Below, piece by piece: positions 10,651 through 21,632 of a stretch of 64,000 nucleotides of DNA. Each line of letters begins with the position of its first letter. The stretch's first letter is position 1. The DNA comes from Aquilaria yunnanensis. Taxonomy: Eukaryota > Streptophyta > Magnoliopsida > Malvales > Thymelaeaceae. Made by a program: the position numbers and the translations under genes. The notes under the pieces are model-generated. The model was given only the letters and a program-made list of their open reading frames with translations, was not told the origin of the DNA and did no database searches. The stretch covers positions 71,018,041 through 71,082,040 of the forward strand of contig CM077598.1 in NCBI GenBank assembly GCA_039654915.1. Reading direction: 5' to 3'.

Positions 10651-11541
10651 CATAGGTTGCTTGACAAATAAGCAATCCTTAAGGCTTTTCTTGGTGGCCA
10701 AGTTACCAACTTGGAACACTTTTAAGGATGTATTCATTATACCTTTTACCCTTCACACTTCAATCACTATGAAGAGAATTACACAATATAATGGTTTTTA
10801 GCCATTATGCCACACTTGTACTTCTTTTTTTTTTTGTGAGGTGGTAACACTATCAACACAAAATAAACATGAATAGGCATGAAAAATCAATTAACTAACC
10901 AATATGAAACCTATCCATAGCAAGCTATCAAGCTAATCTTTCATAAACCTTAAATAAACCTGGAGAGAGAAAGTTACCTTAAGAGAGAGAAAATCAAAGA
11001 TGTTCGGATAAGAAATAAGAATTTAGACAACGAATAGGGTCCTTCAGTGGTGGAAAACCTCACTCGGGATGCAAGGAAGATTGGGTTTGAGTTTGGGCAC
11101 CCAGGAAGAAGTTTGAGCTGGTTTTGTGCAAAGTGGGGAACAGAAATCATGATAGAGCTTTTATATAGGCAAAACACGGTTAGTAACATGGTCGTGTTAC
11201 TTAAACCTTCCTCAACATGCTGCTAAATAGGGCCATGCCACTACTTGTGTATTAGGTCTGAACCCTAAAAATTTTAAACCATTGAATGGAAGCATGGGCA
11301 ACAACAAGAGGCATGTAAATGATTGTGTACAACTAACACGACTACTAAAATAGTCATGTAAAAGATTGCATTTGAAGCTTGCAACCCAAAAATTTTTAAA
11401 ACGAAAAGATAACACAGGTAGTAACATAGGCATATGTGGTACCGTGTTGGATAAACACGTTTAACAATACATCCATGTGTAGGACCGTGTAAGTGCTCTA
11501 GAATGTAAAAATTCTTGAAGATAGAGATAAAATAGATTTTT
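10651..11541 (-). repeat. AT-rich region, probably part of an Athila-like LTR
   Basis: No credible gene. On the minus strand there is a TATA box (TATATAAAAG) near 11167-11158, followed by a C/T-rich leader, as expected of an LTR. Repeated words such as CCGTGTT and ACATGG are shared with 43166-43450 on the other side of element D, so D probably landed inside this unit. A run of T lies near 10824. LTR boundaries were not found. Confidence 0.45.
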
Positions 11542-14261
11542 TGTTATAACTTTCCTAGTTGGAGGCTTTCTTGAGGAAGATAAAGCAATTAAATGCTAAC
11601 TTGGAACCTTATTTTACGCTCACATAGTAAGATTAAGTATGTTAGGCAAAATTCACTAAGTTCTAAAAAGTTTAAGGCACCAAATAGGGTTCGGAGGTAA
11701 AATGGTAATTTTGTATCTCAAGTTCTCAGGCTAAGACCTAAGCGTCAAAAATATGTTTTCCACCATAAACCTTACTTTAAACTGAAAATTAGCTTAAGTA
11801 AACAAGATTTGAGCAAGTTTTGACTTTAGTTACTATTTGAGGAAGAGGGCTTTTTGCAACTGTGGCAACGTGCGGGTCTTTTTCGGGAGTCGCCACCAAT
11901 CGGTTTTCGCTCAGGTCGATTGGTCACCTTAAAATATGGTCTGCGAGAGTTCGGAGGTTTGGGAGTACGGTTACGTTAAAACAACTTTGTTAAAACGCCC
12001 AAAAATTGGCACCTTAGTTGATTTTAATTTTGTTTCGCTTTGCTTTTAAATAAATTTCAGTTAATTTTCAATCTAGAACGCCATCATGATATGGGCAAGT
12101 TATGTTGGGGTCATACCACGTTGGATATGGGGGTCCAAATGGATTTGTAGGAATTGGACGGATAAGTTGACTTTCTATGAGTTTTGGATACAACTCAGTG
12201 TAAGTCATGGGAATTGGTGCAAAAACTTCTTTTGGTCCTTTACGTCTCTCAGCCTCTGGATAAGTTCCTGAAGCTTCTGATTTTGACAATTTTGTCGTTT
12301 TCTGTCAATTTGGGCCAGAAACGTCGGTCGACCCAAAAATTCATGTGACAAACTACCAAATGCTCCTGGAACTTTCAGAATTTGTCAATTTTTCCCGAAA
12401 CTTCTTAATTTTGTCATTTTTACCTCAAACTTTTAAATTTTGCCATTTTTTGGAGTTTTCTTTTTTTCTTTCAAATACACACATATATCATTTTAAATCA
12501 AATCTTCACAAAAAAAAAATGTATTTTAAACTAATTAAAATTTTTAGTAATAATAATAATAATAAAAATAATAATTTTTTAATTTCTTTTATTTAATTTC
12601 TTTTAAAAAATTTTTTTATGGTCGGATGAAATTGGGTGTCAACAGCAACTTTTTACAAACTTGAGTGGCTTGTTGTTTTAAAAGGATATAAAACTTGGTA
12701 AAGTAGAGGAGGCAACCATTTTTCTTATTAAACCCGAAATCAACCTTGCCTCCACCATTTCATCTAGAATCCATGCTCAAAACCAATAGATTTTGGTGAA
12801 AATTGAAGCCACCAAGGGTATATTAACTAAAGGGAGCTTGATTTAGGAGGAATTTCATGCTTTTGAAGCTTGGAATCACGTTTCTAGCGACCCGCTATAT
12901 TTGGTATGAGGTAAAAAGTGTGTTCTTGGTGATTTCTTGTTTATTAGTTGATTGGAAGCTTGGGTTTCGGTTAGAAGTTAGTAATTTGGTGTTTTGTGTC
13001 TTTGATTACTTGGAACTTGGGTAGAACTTTGTGGAACTTGGATTGTGGGGAGGAGTAACTTGATTTTTACTTATGAGCTAAAATGAAGGTAAAGGAGTTA
13101 TGTTTTCAAGCTTAATTAATGCTATTGGAATGAGTTTGCTTGATGAATTCAAGTAGTTCTAGCAATAGCATTAGTTAATGGGCAAAGTTGATTAATGGTG
13201 GACTATGAGGTTTGTGATGATTGGAATGACATTTAAATGCATCATAGGTTGACTTGTGATAGTTGGTTGTGATCTATACAACATGTTTTACATGTATGTG
13301 AAGTTTGGAGGCTAACCAAGCATGTTTGATATGTTTGGTAAGTGTCCAAAATTCATAGCAACAAAAACCAAAATTTTTTGGGCTGTCACAGGTGTTGGCG
13401 GTGTGTCACCAATACCCGTGATGAGTCGTTGTTACCATGAAACTGGCAACATGTTACCAATTGTGGTGACACATCACCACAGTTGGCTATGCGTTACCAT
13501 AGGCATGGTAATTGAAAATTTTAAATTTTGCTAGGAAGGTCGAGGGGAGGCCTAAAGGGCTTCTTAGGGTACTTTGGGGTCTAAGCATTCCAGGGGTACT
13601 CTGAGTCTTCAAAAATTCCTCTGAGACCTAGAAGTTTTCTTGAATTTTATGTAGTCTTATGGTTACTTCCACCATAAGCAATGAAATTAATTTTCAAAGG
13701 ATCACAACTAACTATCACTAGGTTAGGTGAAAAGGTTTAATACCCTTGGCGACCTAGCTGTACAGTTAGTCACGAGGTTGTAAGGTGAAACCGTAGTGCA
13801 CCTAGTCTACAAGGTCTTTATGGCCTAGGCTACAATAGTCCCATCATTGTGCCCATGTATAACATAATGGAGAGTTTCAACTGGTGATTTATCACTAGTT
13901 AGACCGGTAAGCTAAGCTTGCTAGAGGACAAGGCAATGCCTTGTAGTTCAAGGACTAGGCGGAGCATAAGTCGAGCTCACAGCAGATTACATATGATAGT
14001 ATATGTATTGTCCTTAGCATTTTCCTTGTAGGTGAAGATCCCTTATTGAGAATTACAAATCATCACTCCCTTATCTTATATTGTGCAATTTTTTATTGTG
14101 TTGAGCCCGATAACCACTGAGGTTTGTCATGGTAGTCTTTTGTTGCAAGTATGATGTTATGGGAATCTTTATGATTCTTGCTTTCTTAGTTACTTATCGG
14201 TGAAGTAAAAGTACTAACTATAGTATTTTCTTGGCCGCAGAGGCTAGCAGTACATGGATAG
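11542..14261 (+). repeat. Element D 5' LTR, first part
   Basis: Matches the 3' LTR from 40746 (for example around GCTAACTTGGAACCTTATTT and the mirrored solo copy at 39009-36589). It is interrupted by the 784-bp insert. It ends at TGGATAG, where H inserted; the LTR resumes at 33033. The short ORFs inside (such as 13322-13534) are also found in the 3' LTR only because the LTRs are copies. Confidence 0.9.
11861..12644 (-). mobile_element. 784-bp Ogre-like remnant with target duplication GCAAC
   Basis: Flanked by GCAAC at 11856-11860 and 12645-12649; the uninterrupted sequence is seen in D's 3' LTR near 41054. On the minus strand it starts TGTTGACACCC, a start I associate with Ogre-like LTRs, and ends TTGCCACA. 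Minus-strand 12289-12068 encodes a piece of gag with PIPMTYTELYPKLIESQ and PPYPTWYDPNITCPYH, typical of the region before the Ogre gag zinc knuckle. About 12440-12620 is A/T-rich low-complexity DNA with a short (AAT)n run. It is therefore either an internally deleted copy or a short non-autonomous element keeping a gag fragment. Confidence 0.75.
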
Positions 14262-14262
14262 T

Positions 14263-15145
14263 TGATGGCCGAAGGGCCATCGCCCTGACAACTGATTTTC
14301 GGGGGAGGAGGCCACACACCTGACATATATGACCTCGGAAGCCCTATCGCACCGACCTCGGAAATTTGCCATATCGCCTCTCCCTCGGAAGACGAATGAA
14401 CCCACTTCGGAAGAGTGGGTAACCCCGGAGATACGGTATCACCCCGGGAAGAGGTCCCTGTTCGTCCCACTAAAAGGTAACGTCGGCCGAAAGGACTTCG
14501 GCGGAGTGATGCGGGATGCAAAAGAGCCTCTGACATGTTCGCCTGTACGCACCAGACCTTGACCTCAAGCATTCTGACAGGCCACTGTAGTCTGTGCTCT
14601 CGCACACTGAGACACGATTCTCGACAAATCACTGCCCGAGAAAGCCTGCACGCGGTTGCCCCCTTTTTCTGCTTAGAGGTACGGATGGCATCTGTCCATA
14701 CACGTGTCACAATCAGAGGGGCCTATTTTCCTCTATTTATAGCAGGAAAGGCTCCTGAGAAAAGGGGGCCTAAAGAAGACTCCAAAGTTCTAGCCTTCTC
14801 TTTTCACTAAAAACATGCCGGAAAAATGCCTCTGGCGAGATTCTTTCCCTTCCGTGCATACCAGAGAAACCCTCCCGGCAAATCTATTTTGTGCTTACCC
14901 TTCGTCATTTAAAAGCACTGACTTGGGCGTCGGAGGCTCCTCCCCGGAAAACCACTACGGGGACCTCCTAACCCCTATTTTCTCTGTTTTTCAGGCTGGA
15001 CCACCCGAGGGCATCCCATTTCTCAGGCTCTCTCCAGCACTGGGAACCTTCTTCTGCCACCGCCATCCATCACCGGACGGCCACGCGCGACATTCAACCA
15101 TAGACCACGGCGGAAACACAAATGATGGCGAACGCCACGCCATCA
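14263..15145 (+). repeat. Element G 5' LTR
   Basis: Starts TGATGGCCGAAG and ends CGCCATCA. A TATA-like CTATTTATAGCAGG is near 14731-14744. It is followed by CA and the primer site TGGCGCCATCTGTGGGAAC (15148-15166). Confidence 0.93.
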
Positions 15146-15316
15146 CATGGCGCCATCTGTGGGAACTTTTTCAGGCAGCCGTGGTCAGAAACTCAGCGTG
15201 CTAAGGACAAAAGGTTCCCTGAGGCCCCCCCTCCGTGCCGGAGACTCGCCCGGCGGTCGAATGATTAAAGTACAAGGATTTCCCATCCCGGGGATGATAA
15301 TTCCCCGAACATCGCT

Positions 15317-15520
15317 GTGGCTTTCCTGCATAAATTCCCACGCGTTATCGTGGTCGAAATACAGCAGCGGATAAGCCAAAGATGTCCATGTGCAAATATC
15401 AAGCCGAAGTCTCCTATCTCAATCCTTTTGACGAGGGGAGTAGGGGTGACCCAAGGGCTTAGGGTAAAACAAAGAGTAGTGGATGAATACCCAAAGGACA
15501 TGCTTTCCTTCGAAACATGA
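15317..15520 (+). pseudogene. gag: gag N-terminal remnant of element G
   Basis: Codons from 15317 read (V)AFLHKFPRVIVVEIQQRI, matching the gag starts of H (minus strand from 31990) and I (24671). The start codon is GTG here where H and I have ATG. The similarity fades within about 25 codons; the rest of the frame is not recognisable gag. It may survive as leader or packaging sequence rather than as protein. Confidence 0.6.
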
Positions 15521-15553
15521 TGGAGGGGAAAGATAGATCCGGTGCCATCCAGA

Positions 15554-15834
15554 CCCCCCCCCGTCAGAAGAGTCCGGGCCAAAGAAAGGTTGCTGTTCCT
15601 CAGACAGCAAAACCAAGCCCACCACCCTGAAAAGACGCTTACGCATTGATGTTAAGCGGGCAAAAGGTTATGATCCTACTCCAACAGACACACCCCCCCG
15701 TCAGAAGAGTCCGGGCCAAAGAAAGGTTGCTGTTCCTCAGACAGCAAAACCAAGCCCACCACCCTGAAAAGACGTTTACGCATTGATGTTAAGCGGGCAA
15801 AAGGTTATGATCCTACTCCAACGGACACACCACC
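15554..15834. repeat. Tandem duplication of 137 bp in element G
   Basis: A unit beginning at a C-run and CCGTCAGAAGAGTCCGGGCC occurs at about 15561 and again at 15698, exactly 137 bases apart, with only a couple of differences. The near identity implies it is younger than the LTR divergence, or was homogenised. Confidence 0.9.
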
Positions 15835-17044
15835 ACCGGCCAAAGAGGAGTCACCACCGCGCGTTGTCAGAAGGAATAGAGTAAACGTGCAAGCGCGCCG
15901 AACTCCAAAGATGCTGCTTCGCGCGCAAGTCTAGGGGAGCAATATATAACCCCAAACCACTAGCAGACTATTACCGAAAATCCCAGAACCAAAAAAAAGG
16001 AAAATCCAACGAGGTTCAAATATAGGTGAAATCTAAAAGAAGAAGCCCCCAGCCGAAGAAATGCCAGGCACAAAAAACACTGCGGCGCGGGAGCGGCACC
16101 TCGGAGGCCTGAGGATAGGGAAGTCACCTGAGTTAGCATATTCGGTTAACAAAGTGTTGGACCACCCAAGTTCGGCACTTGCTAGGAATGAAAATATAGG
16201 ACAAAGGAAGAACCCCACAAAAGGCTTCTCCCTCACGAAGTGGTAATGAATGCAAAAAATGCCCCGAAAAGTGGCGTTTCCCAGCAAGCCTGAAAAAATC
16301 TTCATGAAATGCAGAAAGTACAGAAAATGTTCCAGAAATTCTTCCTTAATTGAAGAGGAAGGACATCGGTAGGGAAGCCCAGGCCCATTATAGAAAGGCA
16401 TCGGCAGAAAGAGGTGCAGAATAGCGCGTAAAAAAGAGGTGTGAACAAAATTTGTCCAAAATGGGAGAAAATGGCCAAAAATGCACCAGCACCTGAAAAA
16501 CTGCCTTCAGAATAGAATGCCCGAAAGACTCCCGTCAGAATGAGTAACACCGAAAGATCGCCCTCAGCCCTCTACAAAAAAAAAGAGAAGAAGAAGGAGG
16601 GGCAAAAATGGCCCACTGTCAGCAACGCCTGAAGTATAATGCTATGAGAAAGAAGTAAAAGTACTTCATTTCACGAGACAAGGCGTAGAACCCCTACTGA
16701 TTAAGCAAGCAAAAGATATACAAAAGCCTGCCTAAAGGAACATGACGCACAAAGATGGCATATTATTGCCGGTAGCATAATGGCTTCAGTCTTTAGACGA
16801 AGGAGGCCAAAAAGTCTGCCATTGGCCCCGGAGAGAAATGACATTCCGGTCCACCAGCTCAGTTCTAAAGCAACAAGCAAGTGGAGCCCCCGAATAGAAT
16901 TGGGCACAAGGGGAGAAGGTCCAGAATGGTCGAGGAAATTCCTTGTGGGAATAATCAGACAAACTTCCCGAAAAACTACAAAAAATACTCGCCTGCAAAG
17001 ACCAGTGCCTACTTGGAGCAATATAGCTATCAAGTAAAGAGCGA
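15835..17044. other. Element G interior without recognisable coding
   Basis: About 1.2 kb of purine-rich internal sequence. Open frames of 60-120 codons exist on both strands, but none shows gag, pol or antisense-gene motifs and they overlap one another. I see no tRNA or other structured gene in it. Confidence 0.6.
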
Positions 17045-17935
17045 CTGTCTAGGAGAACTGTTTTCTCCGTAAAAGGTGGCCGTTAGCGCAAAATTGCGCC
17101 GAACGCCAAAGAGAGATCTCATTCTCCAAAAGGCCGAAGACAGACCCCCGAGGAGTATCTCAGGGGAGAACTTCGCCCACCAAACTCAGGGGAGAACTTC
17201 GGCCACCAAACTCGAGCCATTCCCCGGAGCATGAACGAGCTCAGGAAGGAAGAACGAGCTCGGGAAGAACCGAACCTGAGCTATTCCCTGAAGCATGAAT
17301 AAGCCCAGGAGAAGTGTTTTCTCCATAAAAGGTGGCCGTTAGCGCAAAATTGCGCCGAACGCCAAAAAGAGATCTCGTTCTCTGGAAGGCTGAAGACAGA
17401 CCCCCGAGGACTATCTCAGGGGAGAACTTCGGCCACCAAACTCAGGGGAGAACTTCGGCCACCAAACTCGAGCCATTCCCCGGAGCATGAACGAGCTTAG
17501 GAGAGGTGTCTTCTCCAAAAAAGGCGACCATGGGCGCAAAATTCCGCCAACACTAAAAGTCGACCTCGTTCTCCGAAAGGCCAAATGCCGAATCTCGAGA
17601 GTTACCTCAGAGGAGAACTTCAGCTGCTAAGGAAAAAGACCTCGCTTCCCGGTTGGTTTAACAGCTGAAATTGACCACCCAAAAGAGAACAAGTTTGGGA
17701 AGAAGGCACGGCTAAGAAAGAAGTATCTTCGAAATGGGGAACCAAAATCGAGCCACTCTCTAAAGCGTAAACAAGCTCTGGAGAAATGTTTTCTCTGTAA
17801 AAGGTGGCCATAGGTGCAAAAGTGCGTTGAACGCCAAAAGGAGATCTTATTCTCCGAATGGGCCAAGACAGACCCCCAAGGACTATCTCAGGGGAGAACT
17901 TCGCCCACCAAAACAACCTCGCTTGATTAAGGGCG
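17045..17935. repeat. Degenerate tandem array in element G, unit about 190-260 bp
   Basis: Four diverged copies, starting near 17050, 17311, 17498 and 17779. Each contains a TTTTCTC-AAAAGGTGGCC block, GCGCAAAA, GAACGCCAAAAG, an AGATCTC-TTCTCC block and CAGGGGAGAACTTC. The last motif is itself repeated two or three times per unit. The TCGTTCTCCGAAAGGC part resembles the DNA of the pol C-terminus (GDLVLRKAE), so the array may have grown from the remains of pol. Confidence 0.75.
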
Positions 17936-18568
17936 AGGTCCGAAAGAAAGAATTATTAGCTTGGCAGCATCAAAGGGAGAAAATTGCAGAATTCTACATT
18001 TAGAATTTCATTCCGTACTTAGAATTTTTAAGTAAAAAGGCTGTACTTAGAGAAATTTCTCTTTTCTCCTGCACAGGTTACCCCCCGAACAAGGCTAAAG
18101 CACGCATACTCAAAGGCTACGTTTTCCTTCTCTAAAGAGAAGGGCGGCATGGCATCCATCAAAGGCAATCTAAGTGTTCGCCTGAAAAGTCTTTGATAGC
18201 CGAAAAAATGAGGTCAGCCAGCAGAAAGGCCAGGGAGTGGTTCCCCGAAACTCCCCTAGCCGAAAGTGGCCAAGGCAACTGGAAAAACAAAAAATGGCTC
18301 AAAGTGAAGAAATAAGGAGGAATCCATTAAAGAAAGTCTTTGATACAAGAAGGGTACAAAAAACCCTAGAATATCTAAGGATCCCCGGCGATGCGAGAAG
18401 TTCCCGCTCCCGTGTCTTTAGCCATCGCCCTCGGCGCAAGAAGAGGAACAGGTGGCAGGTTGAGGTGATCAGCTTTCGACCAAGCCCACCGAGGACCCGC
18501 GGGAATATCCATGGGCGAAAGAAAGGAGGTCTCGAGGTCCAGATATCGTTGCAGAAATTGATGGCGAG

Positions 18569-20193
18569 CTAGACAAAACCGTCCTGAAAGGACACCTTCG
18601 ACATTTGGGCTGCTTTGTCTCGTTCTACGTCCAGCAAGTCCGCCTCATTCTCAAGAACAACAACCTTTTTTTCGAGACCCAGGACCTCCTCCTTTAGATC
18701 AGCTATCCTCCGCACCAGTCCCTTCGCGTTCCTCCTTTTTGCCGCACTCCTCCTCAGAAAATAAACCCGGGCTTGAAGAGCTGCTTTTTCGGCAAGAGTT
18801 CTCTTCAGAAGGGCAGCTTCCTTTTCTTTCTCCTTCTGAAGGGTCTCATTGGCCGAAGTCAAATGCACAGCCTCTTCGCCAAGGTCGTGCATTTTACAAG
18901 AAAAGTCCTTCAAAAGGTCTGATTGGCCTATCAAGAACTCATCTCGGAGCAAAGACACCTTCTCCCTGGCTATACGCATTAACTCGACATTCACTATGTC
19001 CAAGTTAACACGGAAAAGCCTGGCCTTCTCCAGTTCACTTTCAGCTCGAGCTCGGGCAGAAGACTGCTCCGCCGCCCAAATTCAGAGGTGCTCACTATAC
19101 CCCAAAAGTTGCAAAGGAGAAGGAGAAAATCCTCAGTAAAATCAGCATAAGGGAAGGCAGAACACTTGGGCAAGAGAGAGGAGGCCAAAAGGATCACCTG
19201 AGCGGCACGCTCAGAGACTCTAGCGGCAAGAATGTCTCTAGAAGCGCACTCCTCGGCAACCGCCTTAGAAGAAGCCTCAGTGAGAATACCCCTCGCCATC
19301 TGGGGAGCCATCTCTTGGCAATCCCCGGAGAACAAGTTCATGTCCTCCGTGAATGATCAAAACGGCTCCCTCGAAACTTTATCCTTTGGGAGAAGGGAGT
19401 CCTGAAGGGCCCTTCTTCGGGCATGATCAGTTATCCATATTGGGGCTGCTTGGTCCTCTGTAAAACGGAGGGGCGTAAGTCAGAAAGAGCTCCTCGAAAA
19501 CACAAGTTATAAGGGAGCAAGTGCCAAAAGAGGATTCGACGTAAACCTGACGCAACCCCGGTTGTCTCCTCCAAAAAGGCTGGAGCATGCTTGCCCTTAT
19601 CCTTGCGGTGCCTCCCCAAACTTTTAGCAGTAGGACTCTTAGGCAAAGAACCTACAAGCTCCACCGACGAGGTAGGACTCGACGGAGTGAAAAGGGTGAC
19701 TGCTCCGGCGGACACCTCGGCTGCAGCACCAACAGTCTCAGTAGATGTTGCAGCTACTTCGGAGGGGGCAGCAACCCTGGTAGATATCGGAGTGACATCA
19801 ACCATGGCAAAGGTTGCAGCCGCGTCGGTGGAACTGGTTATCACATCAGTTGAGATAGCAGCCTTGGTGGAGGCACCAATAACTTCATTGACCTCCACCA
19901 CATCTTCCGAAGGTGGAGTACGGGCTTTCTTCTTGGACTTCTTGGCCGAAGACGGTCCGCTCCCAGTAGACTTATGTCTTTTGGAGCCATTTTTGTTCGC
20001 CTGTTCTCCCTTCTCTACCTGACCAAGGAAGAGACTCTTGTAATAGTCGGTAGAATCGTCAGCCATCTCTGAAAAAGGGGAAAAGCATCAGTATGAGTCC
20101 AAAAACTGTTAGCCAAAAAACTGAAAAGTTGGTAGAAGTTAAAGGAAGGCACTCACGAAAAGCCTTGCCGAAATCAGGATTCCTGGATGCCGT
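18569..20193 (-). pseudogene. Antisense spliced gene of element G with a short first exon
   Basis: Minus-strand exons: 20193-20157 (37 nt), 20068-19547 (522 nt), 19457-19198 (260 nt), and roughly 19100-18569. The large conserved exon 1 of A and B is missing; instead the 37-nt exon (ASRNPDFGKAF) has a GTGAGT donor in the phase needed to join exon 2. Exon 2 is open for 173 codons: DYYKSLFLGQVEKGEQ, a basic patch, then a Thr/Ala/Val-rich stretch. Exon 4 keeps the coiled coil and FQDGF before TAG at 18571-18569; coiled-coil gene sequence continues out of frame below it. Defects: the first codon is ACG, the exon 4 acceptor AG is lost (near 19101), and the end is shifted. A TATA box (CTATATAAG) is at about 20386-20377. 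Confidence 0.72.
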
Positions 20194-20745
20194 CGTAAAA
20201 AATCACTGGAAATCACTCCGCCGTACAGACCGTTGCTAAAAGAAAAGCCATCGTAAATAATCACCGGAAATCGCTCGACCGTACAGACCGTCGCTGAAAG
20301 AGATGGAAAAGGCAAGAAAAAACGAGAGCAAAGGCAAGAGCAAGGAAAAAGCAAATAAGAAGTCACACAGGAAAGACTTATATAGAGTAGGGAAGGGCAA
20401 TTGAAAAAGCGTCATAACTACTGCGTGGGAGCGAAAAGTCACCATAATTACTCCTCCCACACAAAAAGACGCGCCATACCAATCGGCGCTTGCCACGTGT
20501 CAACTATCAGGAAAAACTAGGGCATATTTTCTAAGGCATGACAGTCCACTGATCTGAGACTGAAAAGACAAGATTGGAAATCTTGAAGACACCAAAAGAC
20601 AGCTATGCGACATCCGCCCGAGCAGACTACGCCCTTAAAATGGTGAAGTACCTTCCTTGCAAATGATATAAGCTGAATCCTTTGAAAGTGCTCCCGGAAG
20701 GGCTACAAGCTGAAGTCACACTTCAGCTTCTCGAAGGAGGGCATG

Positions 20746-21628
20746 TGATGGCCGAAGTGCCATCACCCTGACTACTGATTTTCGGGGGAGGAGGCCACAC
20801 ACTTGACATAAATGACCTCGGAAGCCCCATCGCACCAACCTCGGAAATTTACCATATCGCCTCTCCCTCGGAAGACGAATGAACCCACTTCAGAAGAGTG
20901 GGTAACCCCGGAGAGACGGTATCACCCCGGGAAGAGGTCCCTGTTCGTCCAACTACAAAGTAACGTCGGCCGAAGGGACTTCTGCGGAGCGATGCGGGAC
21001 GCAAAGGAGCCTCTGACATGTTCGCCTGTACGCACCAGACCTTGACCTCAAGCATTCTGACAGGCCACTGTAGTCCGTGCTCTGGCACACTCAGACACGA
21101 TTCTCGACAAATCACTGCCCGAGAAAGCCTGCACGCGGCTGCCCCCTTTTTCTGCTTAGAGGTACTGATGGCATCTGTCCATACACATGTCACAATCAGA
21201 GGGGCCTATTTTCCTCTACTTATAGCAGGAAAGGCTCCTGAGAAAAGGGGGCCTAAAGAATACTCCAAAGTTCTAGCCTTCTCTTTTCTCTAAAAACAAG
21301 CCAGAAAAACGCCTCCGGCGAGATTCTTTCCCTTCCGTGCCTACCAGAGAAACCCTCCCGGTAAATCTATTTTGTGCTTACCCTTCGTCATTTAAAAGCA
21401 CTGACTTGGGCGTTGGAGGCTCCTCCCCGGAAAACCACTCCGGGGACCTCCTAACCCCTGTTTTCTCTGTTTTTCAGGCTGGACCACCTGACGGCGTCCC
21501 ATTTCTCAGGCTCTCTCCAGCACCGGGAACCTTCTCCGGCCACCGCCATCCATCACCGGATGGCCACGCGCGACATTCAACCATAGACCACGGCGGAAAC
21601 ACAAATGATGGCGAACACCACGCCATCA
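20746..21628 (+). repeat. Element G 3' LTR
   Basis: 883 bases, the same length as the 5' copy. It is preceded by GAAGGAGGGCAT-type purines and followed by the target duplication ATAGT, whose last T is also the first base of element H. Confidence 0.93.
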
Positions 21629-21632
21629 ATAG

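Larger units (their letters stand above)
14263..21628 (+). mobile_element. Element G: Tat-type element lacking recognisable pol but keeping the antisense gene
   Basis: Complete 7366-bp element. Both LTRs are 883 bases and the 5-bp duplication ATAGT is exact (14258-14262 and 21629-21633). It has a primer site (15148-15166), a gag N-terminal remnant, tandem repeats, an antisense gene on the minus strand and a polypurine tract (GAAGGAGGGCATG before 20746). I find no protease, RT, RNase H or integrase motif in 15521-18560. It must have moved with enzymes supplied by a relative. The LTRs differ by roughly 7 percent in the first 280 bases compared by eye, so the insertion is not recent. Confidence 0.88.

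Noticed and set aside
12440..12625. An A/T microsatellite as scaffold attachment site or origin.
   Set aside because: It is low-complexity DNA inside the Ogre-like insert; nothing else supports either role.
16701..17033. Overlapping frames of 85-110 codons on both strands in G.
   Set aside because: No motif, no counterpart in A, B, H or I, and purine bias alone keeps such frames open.
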